Shown in pieces: positions 49,440-58,908 of a stretch of 64,000 nt of DNA. Both the position numbers and the translations under genes were made by a program. This stretch comes from PALSA-1353 sp036267155 (GTDB lineage Bacteria; Planctomycetota; Phycisphaerae; Tepidisphaerales; Tepidisphaeraceae), in NCBI GenBank assembly GCA_036267155.1, contig DATAWP010000018.1, positions 37,616-101,615 on the forward strand, written 5' to 3'. The notes under the pieces were generated by a model, which was not told where the DNA came from, ran no database searches, and saw only the letters and a list, made by a program, of their open reading frames with translations. Each line of letters starts with the position of its first letter. The stretch's first letter is position 1.

Positions 49440-50801
49440 ATGCGCTTGCCCGGGACCTCTTACCAGGTTCTCCGTCCGATTTGCCTTGCGGTTGTTGGGG
49501 CCGCACTGGCCGGATGCGCTTCGGACAAAGCCCAGCCCGTTTCGGCGCAGGACTTTTACGCCCGGACGGATTTCCAGGACAGGGCGGTTTCCCCGATTTC
49601 GCCAACGGCTCGGCCCGGAATACTGCATTTGCCTGACGCAGCGGCTGGCTCGCCGCCGGTTGGCGCGCAACCCCGGAGGGGTGATTCCGGCCCGGACCTC
49701 ACTCAGGGAGAGGTGCAGCCATTTTCTTCGTTGCAGCCGACGACCGCCCCCGATCTGACGGCTGCTCTGCCCAGCACGATGCCCAGCACCATGCCCGTCA
49801 TCGAGGGGGACCAATATCTCACGCTTGGAGGCGTGGTGATGGTCGTCAACGGGCGGCCCATTTTTGCTGACAAGGTTCTGCGTCGCGATATCAATATTCT
49901 GCGCGAGTACGCGCGGCAGATGAGCCTCCCCGAATTCGAAGAATCCGCCCGCCAGCAGATCGAGCGCACGGTTAACGAACTGGAAGGCGACGAGTTGGAA
50001 ATCGCCGCGGCCGAGCGCACGCTCGATCCCAAAGACATTCAACTCGCCAAAATCCTCACCGCCGAATGGAGCAAGCATCAGATCGGCGAGGCAGGGGGCT
50101 CGGAACAAGTTGCCCGCATCCGCGCCGATGCGTCCGGAGAGGATTTCCAGGACCAGGAGGATGACAAGTACCACTATTACCTGACCCAACTCTATTACTT
50201 CAAGAAAATCCGTCCGCAGATCGAAATCGGCCCCGAAGACGAGCGGCGATACTACTTTGCCCACATCGACGAATTCACAACGCCCGCCCAGGCCAGCATC
50301 ATTCTGATTGAAGCCGACCCCGCCGATCTCAACGGCAACCGCCAGGCGGCGATCGACAAGCTCCGCGACATTCGCAAGCGCGCCCTCGGGGGCGAAGATT
50401 TCGCCGGGTACGCCCGCAACCAGAACGATCTTCCGGGCGCGGCCGGGGACGGCGGAAACGGCGGGCATCTCACCCTCAAGCCGGACACGTTCGTTTACAG
50501 CAAGGTCGAGGCCCAGGTCTGGAAGACCCCGCCGGGACAAATCAGTGACGTGATCGAAGATCACGATGCGTTCTTCATTTTCAAGGTTCTCAGCCGCGAC
50601 GACGGCAGCAGAAAATCCTTCGCCGACGAGGCCGTGCAGCAGGGCATCTACCGGCATCTGTTTGACATTCAGCTTGGACAGCGCCGCGACGCCGAGCGGC
50701 GCAAACTTGTTCTTGAGGAGATTGTCTACACCGATCCCCACATGATCGATGCCGCCGTGGACATGGCGGTGCAGAATTACCCCGAATGGTCCAAAAAATA
50801 G
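49440..50801 (+). CDS. SurA/PpiC-like peptidyl-prolyl isomerase lipoprotein
   Basis: The 453-aa protein has a lipoprotein signal (AVVGAALAGCAS). After a Pro/Thr-rich spacer of about 100 residues comes a chaperone-like segment (VVMVVNGRPIFADKVLRRDI, LPEFEESARQQIERTVNELE). The C-terminal parvulin domain follows (ASIILIEADPADLNGNRQAA, GGNGGHLTLKPDTFVYSK, VWKTPPGQISDVIEDHDAFF). Such proteins aid folding of outer-membrane or periplasmic proteins. It is likely anchored in the membrane after Lgt processing. The pentapeptide gene ends 39 bases upstream. Confidence 0.82.
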   Translation: MRLPGTSYQVLRPICLAVVGAALAGCASDKAQPVSAQDFYARTDFQDRAVSPISPTARPGILHLPDAAAGSPPVGAQPRRGDSGPDLTQGEVQPFSSLQPTTAPDLTAALPSTMPSTMPVIEGDQYLTLGGVVMVVNGRPIFADKVLRRDINILREYARQMSLPEFEESARQQIERTVNELEGDELEIAAAERTLDPKDIQLAKILTAEWSKHQIGEAGGSEQVARIRADASGEDFQDQEDDKYHYYLTQLYYFKKIRPQIEIGPEDERRYYFAHIDEFTTPAQASIILIEADPADLNGNRQAAIDKLRDIRKRALGGEDFAGYARNQNDLPGAAGDGGNGGHLTLKPDTFVYSKVEAQVWKTPPGQISDVIEDHDAFFIFKVLSRDDGSRKSFADEAVQQGIYRHLFDIQLGQRRDAERRKLVLEEIVYTDPHMIDAAVDMAVQNYPEWSKK

Positions 50802-50838
50802 TGCCGAGGGACAGCACGGCCCGCGGGGCATGCGCCGG

Positions 50839-51705
50839 CTAATTGGATGGCCCCTGGCCCTGATCTTCCTTCTCGGCGGCGGTCGGCAGGAGCACGCTGT
50901 CGTCCGGTCCAATCGGAGATCCAATGATGCCGGCGCCGCCGGTGGGGCGGGGAGCGTTGGTGATCGGATCCAGTCCACTGTCGCCGTAGGTGTAAATGTT
51001 GTCCCGATGGGCGCCGCAAAACGGATTGTTCTGGAATTCCACGTGCCCATCGCCGAACAGGACGTTCTGGCCATCCCCGTGGTGGTTGGGGCTGTTGCCG
51101 CTGCGCAAGTCGGCGGCCGTGGAATTCACCGTCAGTTTCGTGAGTGAATCGCCGCCCGGATTGATGTCCGCCGCCACCGCAAAGTTGGGGTCTAGTCCCT
51201 GCACCAGTTTATAACCTTTGCCAACCGCGTCCCTGGCCGGATACGGATCGGCATAGCTGTAGCTGAGGTTGTCAGGCGAGGAAAAGTTCGATTGATCCAG
51301 CGCGGTATGTCTGCCGCCGCCGAATTTATCCGCCAGGGCATCTGATGAGGGACAAAGAAAGACCTGGCTGGTGATGTCCTCGGTGCGCAGCAATAGAAAC
51401 AGGGCAGCGCTCACGTCGTTGACTTGCGGGCATTCCTTGGCGAACGGGTCTTTGTTGTCAATGCCGGTAAAGAACGTGGGATGGTCAGCCTTGTCCATAT
51501 CATATTTCGTGCGCGGATATGGACCGCGATTGTCGTTGGAATACAGCAGCAGCGCCTGGCCGATCTGCCGCAGATTGCTCGCACATTTAATTCGCTCCCT
51601 CCTCCCGTCCAACCTGGCCGCGGCCAGCAGCGTAAATTCGGACAAAACCAGAACCACGCACAAACTCACGATCAATTCCGTCAAGGTAAAGGCGTGCGGC
51701 TTCAT
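50839..51705 (-). CDS. Type II secretion pseudopilin-like protein (DUF1559-like)
   Basis: The 288-aa protein begins MKPHAFTLTELIVSLCVVLVL, a prepilin leader (AFTLTE) and helix of the type II/IV filament class, which is cleaved and N-methylated before Phe. It then has CASNLRQIGQALLLYSNDNR, GPYPRTKYDMDKADH, QVFLCPSSDALADKF and LFGDGHVEFQNN, the C-terminal domain of planctomycete proteins annotated DUF1559 or H-X9-DG. It may form a pseudopilus or a surface fibre. I chose ATG 51705 because the leader starts there. The related gene at 23358 lacks the leader. Confidence 0.85.
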   Translation of the reverse strand: MKPHAFTLTELIVSLCVVLVLSEFTLLAAARLDGRRERIKCASNLRQIGQALLLYSNDNRGPYPRTKYDMDKADHPTFFTGIDNKDPFAKECPQVNDVSAALFLLLRTEDITSQVFLCPSSDALADKFGGGRHTALDQSNFSSPDNLSYSYADPYPARDAVGKGYKLVQGLDPNFAVAADINPGGDSLTKLTVNSTAADLRSGNSPNHHGDGQNVLFGDGHVEFQNNPFCGAHRDNIYTYGDSGLDPITNAPRPTGGAGIIGSPIGPDDSVLLPTAAEKEDQGQGPSN

Positions 51706-51758
51706 GGCGTATACCTCGGTTTGGGATCGAGATGCTCGGAACCCTGGGTGTAGCGCAT

Positions 51759-51880
51759 GATTCGGGTACATATTCCTTTTAGCCGGCTCGCTTGCGGGCC
51801 GCGTATTGCGGCGGCCGATCCATTTCTCGCCAACGCGGCCCGCAAGCGAGCCGGCTAAAAAATTGATGCGTACCCGAATC
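51759..51880. repeat. Long inverted repeat with a 30-base loop
   Basis: The core arms TTTTAGCCGGCTCGCTTGCG/GGCCGCG at 51777-51803 and its complement at 51834-51860 match perfectly over 27 bases. The outer parts GATTCGGGTAC and GTACCCGAATC extend the pairing after a short mismatch, giving about 45-base arms. It lies between the divergent pseudopilin and thioredoxin genes, upstream of both. It could be a MITE-like remnant or a structured RNA element. Confidence 0.85.
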
Positions 51881-51992
51881 GGGCGTTACGCTCCGGAACA
51901 CTTCAACAGACGATGCCATCCTGTTTCAATTGCACGGAAATCGCCCAAACCGCTATGATATCCGAACGGTTTTCCAACAAGCGAGGTCATCC

Positions 51993-52574
51993 ATGGCATT
52001 CACACTGGACATTGGCGATCAGGCTCCCGACTTCAATCTCCCCGGCGTTGACGGCAAGAAGTATTCGCTGGCCGACTTCAAGGACGCCCGCGTGCTGATC
52101 GTTGTTTTCTCATGCAATCACTGCCCGTACGTCGTCGGCAGCGAGGATCGCGTCATCCGGCTCGCCAACGACTTTACCGGCCGCGACGTGAAGATGGTGG
52201 CCATCAACTCCAACGAAACCGAGCAGCATCCGATGGATTCGTTCGACCACATGGTAACCCGGGCCAAGGAGAAGAAATTTCCCTTCCCTTATCTGCGGGA
52301 TGAATCGCAGGAAGTAGCCCTGGCGTACGGCGCTCTGCGCACGCCGCACTTTTACGTCTTCGACGCCCAGCGAAAGCTGCGATATACCGGCCGGTTGGAC
52401 GACAACCCCAAGAACGCGGCTCTGGCCACGACGCACGAGTTGCGCGATGCGTTGGAGGCCATCATCGCCGGCCGCAAGCCGGCGATTGAAAAGACCAACC
52501 CGCTCGGCTGCAACGTGAAGTGGAAGGGCAAGGACCACCACTGGATGCCGCCGGAGGCGTGCGATTTGGTGTAA
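51993..52574 (+). CDS. Thioredoxin-fold redoxin (AhpC/TSA-like)
   Basis: The 193-aa protein reads LDIGDQAPDFNLPGVDGKKY at the start, then VVFSCNHCPYVVGSEDRVIR with a CNHC active-site pair and FPYLRDESQEVALAYGALRT, which precedes the conserved cis-Pro (TPHFYVF). It belongs to the peroxiredoxin/thioredoxin-like family of small redox proteins; a thiol peroxidase or reductase role is inferred. The start ATG 51993 has GCGAGG upstream. It is convergent with the methyltransferase gene. Confidence 0.85.
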   Translation: MAFTLDIGDQAPDFNLPGVDGKKYSLADFKDARVLIVVFSCNHCPYVVGSEDRVIRLANDFTGRDVKMVAINSNETEQHPMDSFDHMVTRAKEKKFPFPYLRDESQEVALAYGALRTPHFYVFDAQRKLRYTGRLDDNPKNAALATTHELRDALEAIIAGRKPAIEKTNPLGCNVKWKGKDHHWMPPEACDLV

Positions 52575-52587
52575 CGGTGCAGGCCCA

Positions 52588-53541
52588 TTAGATCAAAGTC
52601 GGTTCGGCCGATTGCGCTTTTTTCGCGCGGCGACGGTATTGCCGCTCGACTCTCGGCCGGCCGAAGGCATCCGTTTCGGTCCGTACCCGGCTGGCCCGGT
52701 CGGGAGCGAACAACTCATTCGGATTCGCCGCTTTTCCATTGGCCTGTTTCAGGGCGTGCTCCAACCGTTTGCGAGCGTGTTCGACGTACTGCTCGCTCTG
52801 ATCGATGCCGATGAACTGCCGACCCAGAAGAGCGGCCGACAAGACTGTCGTTCCGCTGCCGTTGAACGGATCGACCACCATATCGCCGGGATTGCTGCTG
52901 GCGCGGATGACCCGGTCCAAAACTCCCAGCGGCATCTGGCAGCCATGCCAGCCTTCGCGCTCTTTGAACGTTCCGCAGACCCGGCTGACGTACCAGGTGT
53001 CGCGCCCGGCCGCGAAAAATTCCGCCGGCGCTTCCTGCGGGCGAAGAAACCAGACGTCATCCGGAAGTTTTCCCTTGGGATTGGCACGGACATCGCCATA
53101 AGTCGTCTGCCGGGCGCTGGCCACGCGCACGGCGTCGGGGTTGAACGTGAAATCCTTCTCGTTCTTCGTGAAATACAAAATATGCGTGTGGCTCTTGGCG
53201 AACATCCGCTTGGTTTGTTGGCCAAATGTGTAGTGCCAGACGATCCAATTGCGAAGATGGAACCCGATTTTCCTCCGGGCGATGACGCACAGATCGGCCG
53301 CGTATTCATCGCCGATGGCCAGGTAAAACGACCCGTCCGGCCGCAGCGCCCGATGGACGGCCCGCATCCAATCCTCGGAGAATTTCAGATAATCCTCCTG
53401 TTTCCGCTCGTCGTCGTAGCCGTGATACAGATATCCAATATTGAAAGGCGGATCGGCAAACACGAGGTTGATCCAACCGGGAGGACCATCGTTGAGGAAG
53501 GGGATGCAGTCGGCCGTGATGATTTGATCTGGCTTTAACAT
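52588..53541 (-). CDS. DNA methyltransferase, beta class (N4/N6)
   Basis: The 317-aa enzyme transfers a methyl group from SAM to an exocyclic amine of adenine or cytosine. The catalytic motif IV is ADPPFNIGY near residue 30 (DPPF) and the SAM motif I is VVDPFNGSGTTV in the C-terminal half, the order of the beta group, which includes CcrM and RsrI-like enzymes. No restriction endonuclease or specificity gene is adjacent, so it is a solitary methyltransferase or the partner is remote. I chose ATG 53541 with AGGAAGGG upstream; earlier ATGs at 53601 and 53661 extend the frame towards thiE. Recognition site unknown. Confidence 0.88.
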   Translation of the reverse strand: MLKPDQIITADCIPFLNDGPPGWINLVFADPPFNIGYLYHGYDDERKQEDYLKFSEDWMRAVHRALRPDGSFYLAIGDEYAADLCVIARRKIGFHLRNWIVWHYTFGQQTKRMFAKSHTHILYFTKNEKDFTFNPDAVRVASARQTTYGDVRANPKGKLPDDVWFLRPQEAPAEFFAAGRDTWYVSRVCGTFKEREGWHGCQMPLGVLDRVIRASSNPGDMVVDPFNGSGTTVLSAALLGRQFIGIDQSEQYVEHARKRLEHALKQANGKAANPNELFAPDRASRVRTETDAFGRPRVERQYRRRAKKAQSAEPTLI

Positions 53542-53640
53542 ACCCTTCCTATTGTATGGAGAGCCTTTCGCGGCACCAAATATGGTGGTCTTTTTCGACA
53601 TCGGGCGCCGATTGGCTGCAAGTTTCTTTAAGGACAGTTG

Positions 53641-54735
53641 ATGGGCTTTTCGTCGATTCATGGCAGGGCGTCTATAATCGCAGCCGCTGTGGCCGGCGAT
53701 ATTCCTTTTTCGGGGGCTATTTTACGTCTGATCGACGCCAATGCGAATCGCGCCCGCGAAGCGCTGCGCGTGCTGGAGGATTACGCGCGTTTTGTGCTCG
53801 AATCGGAGGAAATTTGCACCGAAATCAAAGACCTGCGACACGAGTTATCCCAATCCCTGCAGTCATGGCTGGATGAAGCGATCGTTTATCGTGACACGCC
53901 GGGGGACATCGGCACGACGATCAAGACCGACAGCGAACGAACTCGCCCGGATTTGGCGTCCGTCATCATCGCGGCCGGCAAGCGGTGCGGCGAAGCAATG
54001 CGGGCCATCGAGGAATTCCTCAAAACTGCCAGCCCGGCCGACGCCGCGAAAACCGAAGCGCTGCGGTATCGCTTTTACGAGATTGAGCAACGGATCGTGC
54101 TGACCCTTCGGCCGGATCACCGGCTCGAAACAGTGCGGCTGTACGTGCTGATTACCGAATCCGCCTGCAAACGGCCATGGCTCCAGACGGCCGAGTTGGC
54201 CATCGAAGGCGGGGCGGATTGCCTGCAATTGCGCGAAAAGACTCTCACCGATGGCGAACTTTTCTCGCGCGCCCGGCAGCTCGTGGAATTGTGCCGGAAA
54301 TACAAAGTCCTCTGCATCATCAACGATCGCCCCGACATCGCCGCCGCCGCCGATGCCGACGGCGTGCATCTGGGCCAGGAAGATTTGCCCCCGCGCCAAG
54401 CCCGTCGGATCGTGGGAAACCGCAAAATCCTGGGCATCAGCACGCACCAGCTCGAGCAGGCCCGCCGTGCCGTGGCGGATGGGGCCGATTACATCGGCGT
54501 GGGGCCGATCTTCAAAAGTTCCACCAAACCCCGCGACTTCGTGGCCGGGTTGGAGTATGCTGCCGCCGTCCGCCCCATCGCCGTCCCCAAGGTCGCCATT
54601 GCGGGCATCAGCCTGGAAAATGTCGATCAAGTCCTGGCGGCGGGGATTTCGGCGGTGGCTGTCACTGCCGCGGTGGTCGGCTGCGAAGAGGTCGCCGGCG
54701 CCGCACGCGAGATGAAGAAACGGCTCATGAAGTAG
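53641..54735 (+). CDS. thiE: Thiamine-phosphate synthase with N-terminal ThiD2-like domain
   Basis: The 364-aa protein joins HMP-PP and the thiazole phosphate to thiamine phosphate. The C-terminal TIM barrel (from about residue 165) has QLREKTLTDGEL, INDRPDIAA, GVHLGQEDLP and GVGPIFKSSTK. The N-terminal domain of about 140 residues (RLIDANANRAREALRVLEDY, ARFVLESEEICTEIKDLRHE) matches a domain found fused to ThiE in several phyla. No TPP riboswitch consensus was found upstream. The ATG at 53641 starts beside a TTG at 53638. It is followed seven bases later by murJ. Confidence 0.9.
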   Translation: MGFSSIHGRASIIAAAVAGDIPFSGAILRLIDANANRAREALRVLEDYARFVLESEEICTEIKDLRHELSQSLQSWLDEAIVYRDTPGDIGTTIKTDSERTRPDLASVIIAAGKRCGEAMRAIEEFLKTASPADAAKTEALRYRFYEIEQRIVLTLRPDHRLETVRLYVLITESACKRPWLQTAELAIEGGADCLQLREKTLTDGELFSRARQLVELCRKYKVLCIINDRPDIAAAADADGVHLGQEDLPPRQARRIVGNRKILGISTHQLEQARRAVADGADYIGVGPIFKSSTKPRDFVAGLEYAAAVRPIAVPKVAIAGISLENVDQVLAAGISAVAVTAAVVGCEEVAGAAREMKKRLMK

Positions 54736-54742
54736 GACACGG

Positions 54743-56470
54743 ATGTCCCAGCGAGCGATAGGCATTTCCCTTTCAACAGCGGATCCAGCGGCGGTCGCGG
54801 AGCGAGCCGCCCGTCGATCCGCCGGATTCGTCGGTCATGCCAAGCTCATTTCCGTTCTGACTTTGCTTAGTCGCATTCTGGGCATGGCACGCGAAAGCGT
54901 CATGGCCAACTACTTCGGCGCCGCGGTCGTCGCGCAGGCGTTCATCGTCGCGTTTTCCATTCCCAATCTCTTCCGCAAACTGCTGGGCGAGGGAGCATTG
55001 TCCGCGGCGTTCATTCCGCTCTATGCCCAGGCGGTCAAATCCGAGAATAAGGAAGAAGCCCAGCGATTCGTCTCCGCCAGCGTGAACATGCTGGGGACCG
55101 TTCTGATCGCCCTGACCATCGCGGGCGAATTGACCCTGTGGCTGACCACGCGGTTGATTCATTTTCGCAGCGATAACCTGCTGGTGATCCACTTCACGGC
55201 CATCATGTTGCCGTACGTGATCCTGGTCTGCGGCACGGCGTTTCTCAGCGGCGTTCTGCAAGTGCACCGCCGATTCGCGCTGCCGGCGCTGACGCAAGTG
55301 CCGCTCAACCTCATCCACATCGCCGTGATCGTGATCGGCGCGCGCATGCTGCTGCTGAAGCCCGGCGTCGCCAACGTGCAATTGCAAACCCGCCTGGCGT
55401 ATTGGCTCTCATTTTTCGTGCTGGTCGCCGGCTGCGTGCAGTTCTCGATGTTGTTGCCCGCACTGCGGCGGGCCGGCGTTCGATTGATGTGGGTGGGCCA
55501 CTTCTGGACGCCGGCGGTTCGCAGGCTGCTGAAGCTTTCGCTGCCGGTGGCATTCGGAGCCGGCGTGCTGCAAATCTCGGTGCTGTTCGACAAGGGGATC
55601 ACGCTGTTTCTCACCCGCGGCGAAAACCCGGCCGAAAAACTGCAACTCTTCGGCCACGCATTCAGCTATCCCATGGCGATCGGCGCCGCGGCGAGGCTGA
55701 ACTGGGCGCAGATGCTGTACCAATTTCCACTGGGCGTGTTCGCCATCGCGGTGGCCACGGCCATTTTCCCCAGCCTCAGCGCCGACGCCCACGACCGCGA
55801 CGGCGAGAAGTTCAAGCGCGTGCTTCGCCAGGGCATCGTCTTCACGCTGCTGGAAGGGTTTCCCGCCAGCATCGGGCTGATCCTGGTGCGCTATCCGACG
55901 ATCCGACTGCTGTTTCAGCACGGCAACTTCACCGCCGCCGACACGCAATGGGTGGCCCTGTCAGTCGTCTTCTATTCCGCCGCCATCTGGGCGTTCAGTC
56001 TGCAACAGATTCTGAATCGCGCCTACTACGCCCTGCACGACACGGTGACGCCGCTGATCATGGCGATCGTGACCATTGCCGTGAACACGGCGGTGGAGAT
56101 TCCGCTGTCGTTCACGAGGCTTCACGAAGCCGGCATGGCTGCGGGAACATTGGCCAGCTTCGCGATCCAGGCCGTGGTGATGCTGATCATGCTCGACCGG
56201 AAAGTCGGAGGCCTGGGATTGAAATCAATCGCATCGGGCGCGGGCAGAATGCTGCTCGCCTGCGCCGCGTTGTCCGCGGCCTGCCTCGGCGTGCAACACC
56301 TGCCGATGTATCCCAGCGCCTCCGGCCATCTGGCCAGCCTGGAACAACTGGTCATCCTGCTGTTGGTCGGAGGAGTGACCTATCTGGGGATATGTTGGCT
56401 GCTGGGCGTGCGGATGATGGCCGGGATGAGCTTCACTTCCGAGCCGCCCGCCACCGTTATGCCTTCCTGA
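54743..56470 (+). CDS. murJ: Lipid II flippase MurJ
   Basis: The 575-aa membrane protein has about 14 helices. SVLTLLSRILGMARESVMAN and the stretch IVAFSIPNLFRKLLGEGALS with AFIPLYAQ are the MurJ (MviN) N-terminal signature. The central NRAYYALHDTVTPLIMAIV also matches the MOP-superfamily flippase. It moves lipid II across the cytoplasmic membrane for peptidoglycan synthesis. Planctomycetes were long thought to lack peptidoglycan; presence of murJ agrees with current evidence that they have it. The start at 54743 lies seven bases after thiE. Confidence 0.93.
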   Translation: MSQRAIGISLSTADPAAVAERAARRSAGFVGHAKLISVLTLLSRILGMARESVMANYFGAAVVAQAFIVAFSIPNLFRKLLGEGALSAAFIPLYAQAVKSENKEEAQRFVSASVNMLGTVLIALTIAGELTLWLTTRLIHFRSDNLLVIHFTAIMLPYVILVCGTAFLSGVLQVHRRFALPALTQVPLNLIHIAVIVIGARMLLLKPGVANVQLQTRLAYWLSFFVLVAGCVQFSMLLPALRRAGVRLMWVGHFWTPAVRRLLKLSLPVAFGAGVLQISVLFDKGITLFLTRGENPAEKLQLFGHAFSYPMAIGAAARLNWAQMLYQFPLGVFAIAVATAIFPSLSADAHDRDGEKFKRVLRQGIVFTLLEGFPASIGLILVRYPTIRLLFQHGNFTAADTQWVALSVVFYSAAIWAFSLQQILNRAYYALHDTVTPLIMAIVTIAVNTAVEIPLSFTRLHEAGMAAGTLASFAIQAVVMLIMLDRKVGGLGLKSIASGAGRMLLACAALSAACLGVQHLPMYPSASGHLASLEQLVILLLVGGVTYLGICWLLGVRMMAGMSFTSEPPATVMPS

Positions 56471-56630
56471 AAATCGTTTGAACCCGATCGGATACTTTCA
56501 GGCGTTCATTCGCATACCCCCGTCGCTGCGCGGGCGACATTCGATTAAGGCTCCCGTCACCCCGGTCAACCCACCTATGATCAGGCCTTCTCTTTTCAAA
56601 TTCGACGAGGCATAATCAAGGAACGTCGTC

Positions 56631-57113
56631 ATGGCACAACAGACCGCCTTTTCGCATGTCAACCTTTCCGACGATACCATCCGCATTGGGCCGCTGGAGG
56701 TGCGCTTCATGATCACCTCGGAAAACTCGGGCGGCAGCATCGCGATGTTTGAGCTTCTTGTTGGGGGCACCAAGGGCCTGCCGGGTCCGCCGCATAGCCA
56801 CGACCACTATGAGGAATCGATATACGGCATCGACGGGGTCATGACGTGGACCGTGAACGGAAAACAAATCGACATCGGGCCGGGGCAGGCACTGTGCATT
56901 CCGCGCGGCGCCATTCACAGGTTCGATAACAATGGAAGCCGGGACGCGAAGGCGCTGTGCGTGGTCACGCCAGCGGAAATTGGTCCGCAGTATTTCCGCG
57001 AGGTTGCCGAAGTGCTCGACGCGGCGGCGGGTGGTCCGCCGGACCGAGCAAAGATGGCGGAGATCGTGCGCCGCCACGGCCTGACGCCAGCTCCCCCTCC
57101 GCCTCAGGCGTAG
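56631..57113 (+). CDS. Cupin-domain protein
   Basis: The 160-aa single cupin shows the two metal-binding motifs: PPHSHDHYEESIYGIDGVMT (G-x5-HxH-x3-4-E) and GQALCIPRGAIHRFDNNGSR (G-x5-PxG-x2-H-x3-N). The length fits small cupins of unknown enzymatic role such as quercetinase-like or sugar-binding proteins. The gene stands alone between murJ and a 400-base gap. The C-terminal tail is Pro-rich and probably disordered. The ATG at 56631 gives a natural N-terminus. Confidence 0.8.
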   Translation: MAQQTAFSHVNLSDDTIRIGPLEVRFMITSENSGGSIAMFELLVGGTKGLPGPPHSHDHYEESIYGIDGVMTWTVNGKQIDIGPGQALCIPRGAIHRFDNNGSRDAKALCVVTPAEIGPQYFREVAEVLDAAAGGPPDRAKMAEIVRRHGLTPAPPPPQA

Positions 57114-57512
57114 CGCCGTTAGATGCCAAGCGGTCCTCGGCCGAGAGAATCTTGATTTCGGCGCCAGAAACGGGCAAAAAGAAACGGCTGTCTTGTCGTT
57201 CCGATTCTAATAAGGCAAGAAAGAGCCGCGCCCGGAGCCCCCCGAGGCTTCATAGGGCAAATTCAGGTTTTGGGGCCGACAAAAAGTTGACCTTTCTCGC
57301 TAAACCCGATCCACTTACGCTGGACTTGCCAATGCGCGTTGGATCGAACGACCTCGTTTTCCGCGATGCCAGTAGCGACAGCGCCCTGGGCTCGGCAAAC
57401 CTTGCCGTTTTGTTCCAGACGCCGCTGATCGTGCCGGTTTCGTCGTCGGGTACAACCGCTAAGCCGCAAAACAAATCCTCGGCGTTGCGTCCATCGTCGA
57501 GGTAAGCTGCGC
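57114..57512. other. Intergenic region without recognisable gene
   Basis: About 400 bases between the cupin and acyltransferase genes. Open frames exist on both strands but have no motif or ribosome site I trust. One minus-strand frame has an AEPRALSLLA stretch slightly like a PEP-CTERM end, too weak to call. Confidence 0.4.
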
Positions 57513-58751
57513 ATGAATCACAACGCCATGCCGAAATCGTCCCGCCGAATCATCGTGCTCGATATTCTCAGGGCGCTGGCCATCGTGCTGGTTTTGGGTC
57601 GGCATCTTCCGCCCCTGCAGAACGCGTTTCCGCTGTGGATACGGCCGGCATTGCATCAATGGACCGATTTCGGATGGATCGGCGTCGATCTGTTTTTCGT
57701 TTTGAGCGGGTTTCTTATCTCCGGACTGTTGTTCGGGGAGTACCAGCGATACGGGCGAATTAGAGTCGGTCGATTCCTTGTACGCCGCGGGTTCAAAATC
57801 TATCCGCCTTTTTACGTCATGATTGCAACGTTCATCTGCGTTCAGGCGATGTATAAGAATTACGAACTCATTCCCCTGGGGGGGACTCTGAGCGAGGTGT
57901 TTTTTGTCCAGAATTATCACATGGGCCTGCTCGACCTCACCTGGACGCTGGCCGTGGAGGAGCATTTCTATCTGTTGCTGCCGCTCGCCCTGGTTTTTCT
58001 GATTTGGAGAGATCGTGGGCGGGGAAAGCCGTTTCGCTGGCTGCCGCTTGCATGGCTGCTGATTAGCGTGGCCGTTCTGGGCGCGAGAATTATCACGGCA
58101 AGTCTATTCCCCTATTCCAACCGTCGGAACCTGATGCCGACTCATTTGCGATTTGACTCACTTCTCTTCGGGGTGTTGATTTCCTATTACTACCATTTTT
58201 TCCCGGAGCAGACGATGGGGCTGGCGCGCCGATTCAGATGGCTCCTCCTGGTCGCGGGCGTGGCGTTCGTTTTGCCGGAGTGCCTCCAGAACCTGTGGGA
58301 TTTCTTTGTTTGCACCTTTGGGTATAGCTGCTTGTACATCGGGTTCGGGCTGATTCTTCTGGCTGGAATTACGTTCCGGCTCCCCACGACCGGATTGCGG
58401 TCCATTCCCCTGCGCGTCCTGGCATTTGTGGGAGCACACTCGTACAGCATTTATCTTTGGCAGATGCCGGTCAAATGGTGGTTAAGCGGATGGTTGCGGC
58501 AATGGTTTCATCTCAAGCCGTCGCCTCAACTCGACGCGATTGTCTATTTGTGCGGAAGCATCGGCGTGGGGATTATACTTTCACTGGCGGTGGAAAAACC
58601 GGTGCTGGCGATTCGCGACCGGCTGGCGCCGTCTCGCAGCAAGGCATTGCAGATGACCCGTGACGGCCAAGCCGCTCTCCATCCAACCCTGCCGCCGACT
58701 CCGACGGCACCCGCCAATCCGGAAACGGGGACGCAGCTAGTTATCGGTTAA
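57513..58751 (+). CDS. Acyltransferase family 3 membrane protein (OafA/YrhL-like)
   Basis: The 412-aa protein begins with IIVLDILRALAIVLVLGRHL, where the final Arg-His matches the catalytic RxxH-like His of acyltransferase-3 proteins. WIGVDLFFVLSGFLISGLLF, WTLAVEEHFYLLLPLALVFL and HSYSIYLWQMPVKWWL are the other conserved blocks, with about ten helices. These enzymes O-acetylate polysaccharides or lipid components on the outer face. The C-terminal 35 residues are Pro/Thr-rich. Its start follows GTAAGCTGCGC without a strong ribosome site. The target polymer is unknown. Confidence 0.88.
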   Translation: MNHNAMPKSSRRIIVLDILRALAIVLVLGRHLPPLQNAFPLWIRPALHQWTDFGWIGVDLFFVLSGFLISGLLFGEYQRYGRIRVGRFLVRRGFKIYPPFYVMIATFICVQAMYKNYELIPLGGTLSEVFFVQNYHMGLLDLTWTLAVEEHFYLLLPLALVFLIWRDRGRGKPFRWLPLAWLLISVAVLGARIITASLFPYSNRRNLMPTHLRFDSLLFGVLISYYYHFFPEQTMGLARRFRWLLLVAGVAFVLPECLQNLWDFFVCTFGYSCLYIGFGLILLAGITFRLPTTGLRSIPLRVLAFVGAHSYSIYLWQMPVKWWLSGWLRQWFHLKPSPQLDAIVYLCGSIGVGIILSLAVEKPVLAIRDRLAPSRSKALQMTRDGQAALHPTLPPTPTAPANPETGTQLVIG

Positions 58752-58908
58752 ACGACGTGGGCGATTCATCATGTCCATGCATTTTCGCCTGGGGGCTTAG
58801 CGAAGTTCGACCCCAAGCGCATTCCAGAACTCGATGTAAACATCGACGGCTCATCGGAGTGTCGCTTTTATTGCGCTGCGACTTGATCGCGGCGGAATCG
58901 ATGGTAGA

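Noticed and set aside
53542..53640. TPP riboswitch upstream of thiE
   Set aside because: No CTGAGA or ACCTGA blocks were found in the 100 bases before the gene.
57250..57474. Minus-strand frame with AEPRALSLLA, slightly like PEP-CTERM
   Set aside because: No VPEP motif followed by a full membrane helix and basic tail; too weak.
58790..58850. Minus-strand remnant reading AVDVYIEFWNALGVELR then stop
   Set aside because: Seventeen residues after a stop codon are too few to assign to a family.
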